Origin: an uncultured Flavobacteriales bacterium
GTDB taxonomy: Bacteria > Bacteroidota > Bacteroidia > Flavobacteriales_F > PHOS-HE28
Reading direction: 5' to 3'
Assembly: GCA_937873385.1 (NCBI GenBank)
Contig: CALMYC010000130.1
Location: 1 to 44,832, forward strand
Length of the DNA: 44,832 nt
The notes under the pieces were generated by a model, which saw only the letters and a program-made list of their open reading frames with translations, searched no databases and was not told where the DNA came from. A program made the translations under genes and the position numbers. Positions 27,137 to 35,177 of this stretch are shown here, piece by piece; position 1 is the first letter of the stretch, and each line of letters begins with the position of its first letter.

Positions 27137-28957
27137 ATGGCTTCCAGACGAGGCGGGGCAACGGACGACGGCGCCAAACCGGCGAAGCTCTCCAAGGCCG
27201 CGATCCGCAAATTCTTCCGGGTGTTCCGCTATATGCGGCAACAGCGGGGGCTCTTCGCCCTGGGCATGGTGTGCCTGTTGGTGACCAGCCTGCTGAGCGC
27301 GGCCTTTCCCTGGCTCATCGGCAAATTGATCGATGCGAAAGCCACCGGCACGTTCTGGCACGCACCGCTCACCGACATGGGCAACGTGCATTCCATCCTC
27401 AAGTTGCTGCTGCTGGTCTTCGCCGCGCAGGCCTTCTTCGGGTTCTGGCGGATCTGGACCTTCGGGTCGGTGACTGAAAATGCCATGACCAACCTGCGCC
27501 GGGACACTTACGCGCACCTGCTCCGGCTGCCCATGACCTTCTTCGCGCAGCGCCGCGTGGGCGAGTTGAACAGCCGCATCAGCGCGGACGTTGCACTGTT
27601 GCAGAATGCTTTCACCACCGTGCTCGCGGAGTTCCTGCGCCAGTTCGTGGTGATCCTGGTGTGCATCATCGCGCTCACCTACCTCAGCTCCGAGCTGATG
27701 CTCACCATGCTGGCCACGCTACCGGTGGTGATGCTGGTGGCGGTCTTCTTCGGGCGCTTCATCCGCAAGCTCAGCAAGCAGGTCCAGGACCGCATTGCCG
27801 AAAGCAACGTGATCGTGGACGAGACGTTGCAAGGCATCCAAAGCGTGAAGGCCTTCAGCAATGAAGGCTACGAAACCAGGCGCTATGATGCCAGCGTGCA
27901 GGAAGCCCGCAGGCTGGCCCTCCTTGCCCTGCGCTGGCGCGGAGGGTTCATCAGTTTCGTCATTTTCTGCATGTTCGGCGTGGTGGTGTTCGTGGTGTAC
28001 CGTGCCGCCCTGCTCAAGGACGCGGGCTTGATGAGCATGGGCGACATCACCAGCTTCGTGGCCTTCAGCATCATGATCGGCGCCAGCATCGCCGGCATCC
28101 CGGAGCAGATCACCTCCCTGCTGAAGGCCGTGGGCGCCACCGAACGCCTCATGGACCTGCACGATGAAGTGGCCGAACCCGTGCACCTGGGCCCCAAGGG
28201 AGATCATCTTGCGCTCAAGGGCAGCATCGCATTCAAACAGGTCGGTTTCCACTATGCAACACGTCCCGATGTGCCGGTGCTGCGCGGTGTCTCATTCACC
28301 GCCGAGCCGGGGCAGCGCATCGCCCTCGTGGGGCCCAGTGGAGCAGGCAAGAGCACCATCGCCTCGCTGGTGCTGCGCTTTTACGATCCCGTGGACGGCG
28401 CAGTGCTGATCGATGGCAGGGATGCACGCGAATACCCGCTCACCGCGCTGCGCGACCGCATGGCCATCGTGCCGCAGGAGGTGCTGCTCTTTGGCGGGAC
28501 CATCCGGGAGAACATTGCCTATGGGAAGCCCGGTGCGCCGCAAGAGGAAGTGGAAGCGGCGGCGCGCCAGGCCAACGCCCATGATTTCATCGTGCGCTTC
28601 CCCCAAGGGTATGATACGGTTGTTGGGGAACGCGGCGTGCAGCTCAGCGGTGGCCAGCGGCAGCGCATCGCCATCGCCAGGGCCGTCCTGAAGGACCCCG
28701 CCATCCTGATCCTTGACGAAGCCACCAGTGCACTGGACAGCGAGAGTGAACGGCTGGTGCAAGGCGCCTTGGACGAGTTGATGAAGGGCCGTACCAGCGT
28801 GGTGATCGCGCACCGCCTCAGCACCATCCGCAAAGCGGACAAGATCCTGGTATTGGACAAGGGCCTGGTGGAGGAGAGCGGCACGCACGACGAGCTGATC
28901 GCGAACAGCGGCGGGCTCTACAGTTCATTGAACCGCCTGCAGGCCGATCCCGCTTGA
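27137..28957 (+). CDS. ABC exporter, fused transmembrane and ATPase domains (MsbA-like)
   Basis: 606 aa from the ATG at 27137; the frame is open from 27056 but the extra residues look like translated intergenic sequence. About six membrane segments lie in residues 35-330 (for example FALGMVCLLVTSLLSAAFPWL and FVVILVCIIALTYL). The ATPase part has Walker A GPSGAGKST (Lys405), signature LSGGQ (503-507), Walker B ILILDEATSALD and the H-loop VIAHRLSTI. This is a complete half-transporter that should work as a homodimer. MsbA/lipid A or multidrug export are both possible. It is not next to the NRPS cluster, so a link to its product is speculative. Confidence 0.9.
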   Translation: MASRRGGATDDGAKPAKLSKAAIRKFFRVFRYMRQQRGLFALGMVCLLVTSLLSAAFPWLIGKLIDAKATGTFWHAPLTDMGNVHSILKLLLLVFAAQAFFGFWRIWTFGSVTENAMTNLRRDTYAHLLRLPMTFFAQRRVGELNSRISADVALLQNAFTTVLAEFLRQFVVILVCIIALTYLSSELMLTMLATLPVVMLVAVFFGRFIRKLSKQVQDRIAESNVIVDETLQGIQSVKAFSNEGYETRRYDASVQEARRLALLALRWRGGFISFVIFCMFGVVVFVVYRAALLKDAGLMSMGDITSFVAFSIMIGASIAGIPEQITSLLKAVGATERLMDLHDEVAEPVHLGPKGDHLALKGSIAFKQVGFHYATRPDVPVLRGVSFTAEPGQRIALVGPSGAGKSTIASLVLRFYDPVDGAVLIDGRDAREYPLTALRDRMAIVPQEVLLFGGTIRENIAYGKPGAPQEEVEAAARQANAHDFIVRFPQGYDTVVGERGVQLSGGQRQRIAIARAVLKDPAILILDEATSALDSESERLVQGALDELMKGRTSVVIAHRLSTIRKADKILVLDKGLVEESGTHDELIANSGGLYSSLNRLQADPA

Positions 28958-29030
28958 GGAAATCGCCCGGTTCCGCGCCGCCCACTGCCACACTTTGCAG
29001 GGGTTGGCATCTTCATTCCCGTGGCTTTCC

Positions 29031-29038
29031 TAAATTTC
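29031..29038 (+). promoter_or_regulatory. -7-like box before the small secreted protein
   Basis: TAAATTTC matches TAnnTTTG at seven of eight positions and ends six bases before the ATG at 29045. An ACACTTTG at 28990-28997 is a weaker alternative. Confidence 0.3.
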
Positions 29039-29044
29039 CGGCTG

Positions 29045-29575
29045 ATGTTCCACCCCATCCGGATCCATTTCGCAGGAATTGTGCTCGCCCTTGCCGTGGG
29101 AAACATGGCGCACGGGCAAAGCACCGTGCTCTTCCACCAGGACACCAGCCTGTACGTATACGGTACCGTCAAGGACCTTGCCACCGGTGATTCCCTGCCG
29201 GGCACCGACATCCTGATCAAGAAACTGCCCGGGGACCGTGTCTTCAGGGAGCTTCATGCCGATGATCACGGGAACTACAACTTCTACCTCGGCAAGCGTT
29301 CCCGGTACAAGGTCACCTATGCCCACAAGGACATGGTTGCCAAGCACGTGGAAATTGACGCGCAGAGCGTGCCGGACACCAGCTGGCACGGCGGCATGGC
29401 CATGGAGGTCACCATCTCACTGCTTGAGCCGTTCAAGGGATCGGACAACGCGATCTTTGATGAAGCCATCGGACGAAGCAGGTACAACCCTGCCACGAAC
29501 CTGCTGGAGTGGGACATGGACTACACGCAGCGGATCAAGGAAAGGATGGATGCGTTGAAGGAGCGGGAGGAATAG
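29045..29575 (+). CDS. secreted protein with carboxypeptidase-regulatory-like beta domain
   Basis: 176 aa from the ATG at 29045 (a GTG at 29021 is in frame but less likely). A signal peptide ends near ALAVGNMAHGQ. The segment VYGTVKDLATGDSLPGTDILIKK followed by DHGNYNFYLGKRSRYKVTYAHKDM has the pattern of CarboxypepD_reg-like beta sandwiches common in exported Bacteroidota proteins. The last 40 residues include NPATNLLEWDMDYTQRIKERM. No enzyme motif is visible. It converges on rsmG with a 37-base gap that includes a weak TAGTG/CACTA hairpin. Confidence 0.65.
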   Translation: MFHPIRIHFAGIVLALAVGNMAHGQSTVLFHQDTSLYVYGTVKDLATGDSLPGTDILIKKLPGDRVFRELHADDHGNYNFYLGKRSRYKVTYAHKDMVAKHVEIDAQSVPDTSWHGGMAMEVTISLLEPFKGSDNAIFDEAIGRSRYNPATNLLEWDMDYTQRIKERMDALKEREE

Positions 29576-29612
29576 CCTCCCCATCCTGTGTGGAAAGTAG
29601 TGATCGCCGACA

Positions 29613-30227
29613 CTAAAGCTCCACCTCCACCACCTTCTTCGTCACGAAGAACTCCTCCGGGAAGAATTGCGCGAGCGCATGTACCCGGAAGCGCTGCCGC
29701 ACGGTGCGCAGTTCATCGGCCAGCTCCCCGCCTTTCAAATACAGGAGCTTCCCCTTGCCCTTCGGCACCAAGTGCTTTGTCATGCGCAGGAATTCGGGCA
29801 GTGTGGTGACGGCACGGCTCACGATGAAGTCATACTTCAGCGGATGGTCCTCGCTGCGGACTTGTTCCGCCGTGCAGTTCGCCAAGCCGAGCGCTTCGAC
29901 CACACCCCGGACGGCAACGACCTTCTTCCCGATGCTGTCGATGCCGTGGAAGGTGCACTGCGGAAAGAGGATGGCCAACGGCACCAACGGAAAACCTCCG
30001 CCGGTGCCCACGTCCACGATGCGTGCCCCGGCAAGGAACTGCTCCACCTTGGCAATGCCGAGCGAATGCAGCACGTGTCTCTCATAGAGGTGTTCAAAGT
30101 CCTTCCGGGAAATGAGGTTCACGCGTTCATTCCACAGCGCATATTGTGCGCCCAGCGCGCCGAACAGGGCACGCTGCGCATCCGACAGGCCTGGGAAATG
30201 CCGGAAGATCAGTTCGGCTCCTTCCAT
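29613..30227 (-). CDS. rsmG: 16S rRNA (guanine(527)-N(7))-methyltransferase RsmG
   Basis: 204 aa, the usual length for RsmG/GidB, which methylates G527 of 16S rRNA. The family motifs are ERVNLISRKDFEHLYERHVLHS, the SAM-binding VDVGTGGGFPLVPLA and the later VSRAVTTLPEF. The start at 30227 gives the normal N-terminus. It lies downstream of the sigma factor gene on the same strand with a 101-base gap. Confidence 0.93.
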   Translation of the reverse strand: MEGAELIFRHFPGLSDAQRALFGALGAQYALWNERVNLISRKDFEHLYERHVLHSLGIAKVEQFLAGARIVDVGTGGGFPLVPLAILFPQCTFHGIDSIGKKVVAVRGVVEALGLANCTAEQVRSEDHPLKYDFIVSRAVTTLPEFLRMTKHLVPKGKGKLLYLKGGELADELRTVRQRFRVHALAQFFPEEFFVTKKVVEVEL

Positions 30228-30328
30228 TGGATCAGGCGGTCAACCGGCCGGATAAGCCATGGCCGCCGCGGCATGCACGGATCGCCCGGCTGTGCGACGC
30301 TCCCATCCCTTCGCCCGGCCCCCCGAAC

Positions 30329-30940
30329 TCATATCGCGTCCTTGCGGGTGTCCAAGAGGTTCTCCAGGAACTCACGCGCACGGAACAACTGGGCCTTCAC
30401 GGTCCCCAGGGGGAGGTCCAGTTCCTCGGCGATCTCCTCATAGCTGTATTCCTTGTAGTAGCGCAGCTCCACCAATGTGCGGTAACGTGGCTTGAGCTTC
30501 CCCACCACCTCACGCATCACCTCGCTTTTCTGGTCCTTGATCACGCTCTCCATGGGGTCAAGGCCATGGCCCTTGAGCTCGATGTGCATCTCATCACCAT
30601 CCTGTGTGCCGATGGGTGAATCAATGCTGAGCATCTTTTTCTTTTTCTGCTTGCGGATCCAGTCGATGCAGTTGTTGGAGGCGATCTTGAACAGCCAGGT
30701 GCTGAACGCATAGTTCGGCGTGTACTGGTGCAGGCGGTGGAAAGCCTTGCCGAACGCTTCAATGGTGAGGTCGTCCGCGTCATCCTTGTTGTTGATCATC
30801 TTCAGCAGCATGAAGTAGATCGAGTCGCGGTAGCGGGACATCAGCTCGGCATAGGCCTTCTGGTCCTTCTTGTCCACCGCTCGGCGCACGAGTTCCAGGT
30901 CATAGACGGCCTTGTCGGACAGGTTCAGGTTCACTTCCAT
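30329..30940 (-). CDS. ECF-type RNA polymerase sigma factor
   Basis: 203 aa from the ATG at 30940. Region 2 reads YFMLLKMINNKDDADDLTIE then FSTWLFKIASNNCIDWIRKQ; region 4 reads LKPRYRTLVELRYYKEYSYE then LPLGTVKAQLFRARE, the DNA-contacting helix-turn-helix. It should direct RNA polymerase to a set of promoters not identifiable here. There is no anti-sigma gene next to it, which is unusual for classical ECF pairs. A lysine cluster (RKQKKKKM) separates the regions. Its first 10 bases overlap the end of the glycosyltransferase gene, so the two are probably translated from one message. Confidence 0.9.
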   Translation of the reverse strand: MEVNLNLSDKAVYDLELVRRAVDKKDQKAYAELMSRYRDSIYFMLLKMINNKDDADDLTIEAFGKAFHRLHQYTPNYAFSTWLFKIASNNCIDWIRKQKKKKMLSIDSPIGTQDGDEMHIELKGHGLDPMESVIKDQKSEVMREVVGKLKPRYRTLVELRYYKEYSYEEIAEELDLPLGTVKAQLFRAREFLENLLDTRKDAI

Positions 30941-32034
30941 CGTTGCGGCTTGATGATGAGCGTGCTGAGGTATATGCAGGGATCCAAAAGTATGAACAGC
31001 CATTCCAAGGGCAGGGCCAGCCAAATGATGCCGCCGGCACCGAGCTTGCGCATGGCCAACATGCCAATGGGCAGGAAGATGAGCAGCTCGATGGAGAGCC
31101 CGGCAATGGCCGGCAGGAAGTGCGCGGTGGCAAAGAGGAAGGCAATGGTTGCCCACAGCACCAGGCGTGCCGCCGGCAGCAGGGTGAGCAGCAACTGGTG
31201 CCCGAAGCGGTAGAAACGCGCGGTGGTGTAATGCCTTCGCTTGCGGCGGAACCATGTGGCGAGGTCCGGCGTGGCGCGCGTGGTCATGTAGGAGCGTCCA
31301 TCCGCAATGGCGGTGGTATTGTGGGCGCGTGCCACCTCATTGATGAAGAGGTCATCGTCCCCGCTCATCAACTGGCGGTGGCGGTGCTGGCCCTTTGCCG
31401 CGAAAAAAAGGTCGCTGGAAAAGGCCATGTTGCGGCCCACGCCCATGTACGGGAACCCGGCCTGCGCGAAACTGATGTACTGGACCGCCTTGGTGAAACC
31501 ATCATACCGTTCCAGCAGGCTGGTCAATCCGTCCTGGCGTTCATAGGGGCTGTGGCCAATGATGATCTGTTGGCCGTTGCGGAACCCTGCGGCCATGATG
31601 CTGATCCACTCACGGCCGGTGGGCATGCAATCGGCATCCGTCACAAGCACATTGGGGTATTTTGCGCTACGCACGCCTACGCCGAGGGCGATCTTCTTCC
31701 CGTAGCTGAACTTCTCATCCGCCTGAATGTTCACCGGGCGCAGGAGCGGATATTGGGGCTTCAGCCATTGGAGCACCGCCCACGTGTCATCCTCGCTGCG
31801 GTCGTTCACCACGATCAGCTCAAATTCCCGGTGGTCCTGGTCCATCAGCAGCGGAATGAGCTGTTGCAGGGCGATGCTTTCATTGCGCCCGCATACCACC
31901 ACGCTGATCGGCAGGTCACGGTCGGGCTGCACGTCCTGCTTCCGGAACGCCAGGCGGCTGAACATGGCCAGATGGAAGAATGCCAGGACTGCCAAGGCAG
32001 CAGCGAGCAGGAAAAGGACAGTGGTGGCGATCAA
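30931..32034 (-). CDS. membrane glycosyltransferase, family 2
   Basis: 367 aa from a TTG at 32034; no ATG or GTG lies upstream in frame before a stop. One N-terminal membrane helix (TTVLFLLAAALAVLAFF) precedes the GT-A fold: LPISVVVCGRNES, FELIVVNDRSEDDT, the metal-binding-like VTDADCMP, GVGRNMAFSS, SGDDDLFINE and the late RRKRRHY. Two or three helices close the protein. It should transfer a sugar from an NDP-sugar on the cytoplasmic face; the acceptor is unknown. It diverges from tgt over about 140 bases. Confidence 0.85.
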   Translation of the reverse strand: MIATTVLFLLAAALAVLAFFHLAMFSRLAFRKQDVQPDRDLPISVVVCGRNESIALQQLIPLLMDQDHREFELIVVNDRSEDDTWAVLQWLKPQYPLLRPVNIQADEKFSYGKKIALGVGVRSAKYPNVLVTDADCMPTGREWISIMAAGFRNGQQIIIGHSPYERQDGLTSLLERYDGFTKAVQYISFAQAGFPYMGVGRNMAFSSDLFFAAKGQHRHRQLMSGDDDLFINEVARAHNTTAIADGRSYMTTRATPDLATWFRRKRRHYTTARFYRFGHQLLLTLLPAARLVLWATIAFLFATAHFLPAIAGLSIELLIFLPIGMLAMRKLGAGGIIWLALPLEWLFILLDPCIYLSTLIIKPQRWK

Positions 32035-32175
32035 AGCAGGTCCGCGCGGTCCGCGCCGATGGTACGGGGCGAAGCTATCCGAAGCCCCGGACCGGGAACG
32101 TGCCGAATGAGCCCAGTTATGAACAACGGCGGCGTGGATGCCGGGCCCGTTCCCGTGGGCGATCTTCGCACCCCG

Positions 32176-33312
32176 ATGGAATTCAACCTACTGACCACCG
32201 ATCCCGGAAGCAAGGCCCGCGCCGGGGAGCTGCACACCGCGCATGGCGTGGTGCCCACGCCCATCTTCATGCCGGTGGGCACCTTGGGCGGGGTGAAGGC
32301 CGTGCACATGCGTGAGCTGCGCGAGGATGTGAAGGCCTCCATCATCCTGGGCAACACGTACCACCTGTACCTGCGGCCCGGCACGGAGGTGATCGAACAT
32401 GCAGGGGGCCTGCACAAATTCAATGGCTGGAACGGACCCATCCTCACCGATAGCGGCGGGTTCCAGGTGCACTCGCTCAATGAGATCCGCAAGATCACCG
32501 AGGAAGGCGTGAAATTCCAGAGCCACATCGACGGCAGCCGCCACCTCTTCACCCCGGAAGGCGTGATGGACATCCAGCGCACCATCGGCGCGGACATCAT
32601 CATGGCCTTCGATGAATGCACGCCGTGGCCCTGCGAGCCCAAATATGCCACTGACAGCATGCACCGCACCCACCGCTGGCTGGACCGCTGCCTGGACCGC
32701 TTCAACGGCACGGAACCCAAGTACGGCTATGAGCAGGCGCTCTTCCCCATCGTGCAAGGCAGCACCATGCCCGAGCTGCGCAAGGCCAGCGCGGAATACG
32801 TCGCGAAGAAAGGTGCTTGGGGCAACGCCATTGGCGGATTGAGCGTGGGCGAGCCGGAAGAAGAGATGTACGCCATGGCCGAGCTCTGCTGCGACATCCT
32901 GCCCAAGGACCGGCCGCGCTACCTGATGGGCGTGGGCACCCCGTGGAACCTGCTGGAGAACATCGCCATCGGCGTGGACATGTTCGATTGCGTGATGCCC
33001 ACGCGCAACGGCCGCAACGGCATGCTCTTCACGCGGGATGGCGTGGTGCAGATCAAGAACAAGGTGTGGGCCGATGACCACTCCCCGCTGGACGCGGACG
33101 GCACCAGCTTCGTGGACAGCGCGTACAGCAAGGCCTTCGTCAGGCACCTCTTCGTCACCAATGAGATCCTGGGCCTGCAGATCGCCAGTCTGCACAACTT
33201 GGCCTTCTACGTTGCGTTGATGACCGAGGCGCGCGGGCGTATCTTGGAGGGCACCTTCACGGAATGGAAGTCCGCCATGCTGCCGAAATTGAAGAACCGA
33301 ATATCTGGATAG
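32176..33312 (+). CDS. tgt: tRNA-guanine(34) transglycosylase Tgt
   Basis: 378 aa from the ATG at 32176, matching the usual start (MEFNLLTTDPGSKARAG); the frame is open upstream but unlike the family. Tgt exchanges G34 of certain tRNAs for a queuosine precursor. Catalytic parts are present: TDSGGFQVHSL with Asp92, GGLSVGEP, and GVDMFDCVMPTRNGRNG with nucleophile Asp268. The canonical zinc site CxCxxC is missing: the stretch reads SPLDADGTSFVDSAYSKAF, although the histidine of SLHNLAFY remains. The 79 bases after the stop are a heptamer repeat. Confidence 0.92.
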   Translation: MEFNLLTTDPGSKARAGELHTAHGVVPTPIFMPVGTLGGVKAVHMRELREDVKASIILGNTYHLYLRPGTEVIEHAGGLHKFNGWNGPILTDSGGFQVHSLNEIRKITEEGVKFQSHIDGSRHLFTPEGVMDIQRTIGADIIMAFDECTPWPCEPKYATDSMHRTHRWLDRCLDRFNGTEPKYGYEQALFPIVQGSTMPELRKASAEYVAKKGAWGNAIGGLSVGEPEEEMYAMAELCCDILPKDRPRYLMGVGTPWNLLENIAIGVDMFDCVMPTRNGRNGMLFTRDGVVQIKNKVWADDHSPLDADGTSFVDSAYSKAFVRHLFVTNEILGLQIASLHNLAFYVALMTEARGRILEGTFTEWKSAMLPKLKNRISG

Positions 33313-33391
33313 TCGGGAGTCCATGAGCCGGGAGTCGCGAGTCCGATTCGCGACTCGCGACTCACGACTCAAGACTCACGACTCACGACTA
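33313..33391. repeat. heptamer repeat block (GACTCAC/GACTCGC/GACTCAA) with inverted arms
   Basis: The region between tgt and the LptF/G gene is made of 7-bp units: GGGAGTC and GCGAGTC variants on the left, then GACTCGC, GACTCAC, GACTCAA, GACTCAC and GACTCAC. GAGTCGCGAGTC (33332-33343) pairs with GACTCGCGACTC (33352-33363), so the transcript would form a stem. The same units occur at 42704-42770. Confidence 0.8.
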
Positions 33392-33398
33392 TAAGGCC

Positions 33399-33406
33399 GA
33401 CCTTTG
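33399..33406 (+). promoter_or_regulatory. -7-like box for the LptF/LptG gene
   Basis: GACCTTTG matches TAnnTTTG at seven of eight positions and ends six bases before the ATG at 33413, directly after the heptamer repeat block. Confidence 0.4.
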
Positions 33407-33412
33407 CAAGGC

Positions 33413-34555
33413 ATGCTAAAAACCCTCGACCGCTACATCATCCGGCAGTTCCTGGGCACCTTCTTTTTCATTCTGGTGCTGATCATGGCCATCGCCGTGG
33501 TGTTCGACATCAGCGAGAAGACGGAGGATTTCGCCAAGACCTCCGCCAGCGTTTACGAGATCGTGGTGGACTACTACATCAACTTCATCATATACTACAG
33601 CAACTTGTTCAGTGGCCTGCTGATCTTCATCGCCGTGCTCCTGTTCACCAGCCGCCTGGCCAGCCGCAGCGAGATCATTGCGGCGCTGAGCAGCGGGGTG
33701 AGCTTCCCACGCTTCGTGCAGCCCTTCTTCATCGCGGCCACCATCCTCACCGCGCTTTCACTCTATGTGAACGTGTTCCTGTTGCCGCATGCCAACCGCA
33801 CGCGCCTGGCGTTCGAGAAAGCGCACATCTGGAGCACCTACAAACTGGAGGAAAGCAATGTGCTGCGCGAGATCGCCCCGGGGGAGATCGTCTATTTCGA
33901 ATCCGTGGACATGGCGCGGCAAACAGGCTATCGGTTCAGCCTGGAAAAATGGGAACACGGCCAGTTGCGTTCAAAATTGCTGAGCGACCGCGCGGTGTAC
34001 GACAGCACCAAAGGCCAGTGGGCCGTGTACGATTACATGATCCGCTACATCCCCGAGGACCACGGCCCCGCAGCCATGGATGCCGCAGGGCCCGATCTGC
34101 CCGCTGCCCCGGAAACGATGCCCCGTGAGCGGATCAGGCAGGGCGCGCGTTTGGACACGGTGATCCCCCTCAAGCCTTCCGACCTCGGGCAACGGTTGGC
34201 CATAGCCCAAGCCATGGACCGCAACGAGATCGCGGACTTCATCGCAGCGGAGAAAGCACGCGGAGGAAGCACCGTGGCCTACTATGAAGTGGAGCAGAAG
34301 CAACGCACCTCCTACCCGTTCGCCACGTACGTGTTCACGCTGATGGGCGTGGGCATTGCGAGCCGTAAAGTGCGCGGCGGCACCGGGGTTCACCTGGTGC
34401 TCGGCGTAGTTCTTTGCCTGCTATACGTGTTCACCATGAAGATGACCACGGTGGCCGCCACCAATTCCGACTTCAACCCCACGCTTGCCGTCTGGGTCCC
34501 CAACATCATCTTCGGCATCATCGGTGCCTGGATCTACTGGAAGGCGCCGAAGTGA
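33413..34555 (+). CDS. LptF/LptG family lipopolysaccharide export permease
   Basis: 380 aa from the ATG at 33413; a TTG nine bases upstream is in frame but weaker. The opening LDRYIIRQFLGTFFFILVLIMAIAVVFD is typical of YjgP/YjgQ (LptF/LptG). Three N-terminal membrane helices are followed by a periplasmic beta-jellyroll-like part (about 130-270) and three C-terminal helices (around YPFATYVFTLMGVGIASRK, HLVLGVVLCLLYVFTMKM and VPNIIFGIIGAWIYW). These permeases, with LptB, extract LPS from the inner membrane. One gene is present here; whether it is F or G cannot be told from sequence. It converges on the rhodanese gene with a 7-base gap. Confidence 0.9.
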   Translation: MLKTLDRYIIRQFLGTFFFILVLIMAIAVVFDISEKTEDFAKTSASVYEIVVDYYINFIIYYSNLFSGLLIFIAVLLFTSRLASRSEIIAALSSGVSFPRFVQPFFIAATILTALSLYVNVFLLPHANRTRLAFEKAHIWSTYKLEESNVLREIAPGEIVYFESVDMARQTGYRFSLEKWEHGQLRSKLLSDRAVYDSTKGQWAVYDYMIRYIPEDHGPAAMDAAGPDLPAAPETMPRERIRQGARLDTVIPLKPSDLGQRLAIAQAMDRNEIADFIAAEKARGGSTVAYYEVEQKQRTSYPFATYVFTLMGVGIASRKVRGGTGVHLVLGVVLCLLYVFTMKMTTVAATNSDFNPTLAVWVPNIIFGIIGAWIYWKAPK

Positions 34556-34562
34556 ACGGAAC

Positions 34563-35012
34563 CTACTGCGCCACCGGATAGCCCTTGTCGATCCAGTCCT
34601 GCTTCATGTTGTCCTTCAGGTCGAGCAGCTTGCCGTTCTTGAAGCCCATTTCCTTCAGGATGTTGAAGGCCGGGCGCACATTGGGGCAACGGCTGTAGGG
34701 GCAGCATCCGCAGTAGATCACCACTTCGGCATCCTTGGGCAGCTTGGCCAGTTCGGCGCGCAGCTTGGCCTGGCTCGCCGCTTCCCCGCCCGGCCCAATG
34801 TGGATGGAGCCTGGAATTCCGCCCACGGGGCCGATGTCAAAGATCACGGGCTGCCTGGCGCTGCTGTCCGCGATGGCCTTGGCCAGCGTCGCAGGTTCCA
34901 TCAATTCCCCCTGTGTCCATGGCACAGCCTTGTCCTGCCCGCAAGCAACCAACGGGAGCAGCAGGAGCGTGAAGCAGGCGGCGGATACAACATTGCGGAA
35001 CGTGCTGTACAT
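34563..35012 (-). CDS. rhodanese-like lipoprotein
   Basis: 149 aa. A lipoprotein signal ends LLLPLVAC with Cys at about 24. The body is a single rhodanese-like domain: PVIFDIGPVGGIPGSIHIGP, then VVIYCGCCPYSRCPN, where the active-site loop is unusually rich in cysteine (four in eleven residues), and NILKEMGFKNGKLLDL near the end. Rhodaneses carry sulfur on a loop cysteine; the extra cysteines could instead bind a metal or make disulfides. It has a perfect -7 box upstream. Confidence 0.8.
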   Translation of the reverse strand: MYSTFRNVVSAACFTLLLLPLVACGQDKAVPWTQGELMEPATLAKAIADSSARQPVIFDIGPVGGIPGSIHIGPGGEAASQAKLRAELAKLPKDAEVVIYCGCCPYSRCPNVRPAFNILKEMGFKNGKLLDLKDNMKQDWIDKGYPVAQ

Positions 35013-35031
35013 CGGTTCAAGATTTGGTCTT

Positions 35032-35039
35032 CAAAGTTA
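35032..35039 (-). promoter_or_regulatory. perfect -7 box TAACTTTG
   Basis: On the minus strand TAACTTTG matches TAnnTTTG at all eight positions and lies 19 bases before the ATG at 35012. No -33 TTG stands at normal spacing. Confidence 0.55.
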
Positions 35040-35177
35040 ATTCGCTTGGATCGTGCCTTGTGCCAGCACGTTGCAATCACATGGTGCCGTCCGGGAGTCA
35101 ATGTCGCAATGATGCTTCAGGGAGATCTGTTGAATGGGCCTTCGGCTTGCCCTTTGCGCGTGCATCAATCGCATGCA

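Noticed and set aside
27137-28957. ABC exporter as dedicated exporter of the NRPS product
   Set aside because: It lies about 9 kb downstream after unrelated housekeeping genes, and MsbA-like proteins are universal here; no specific link is visible.
29576-29612. Bidirectional terminator between the convergent genes
   Set aside because: Only a five-pair TAGTG/CACTA stem with no T-run; too weak to list.
33313-33391. CRISPR-like array
   Set aside because: The 7-bp units are adjacent without spacers of 25-40 bases and there are no cas genes.
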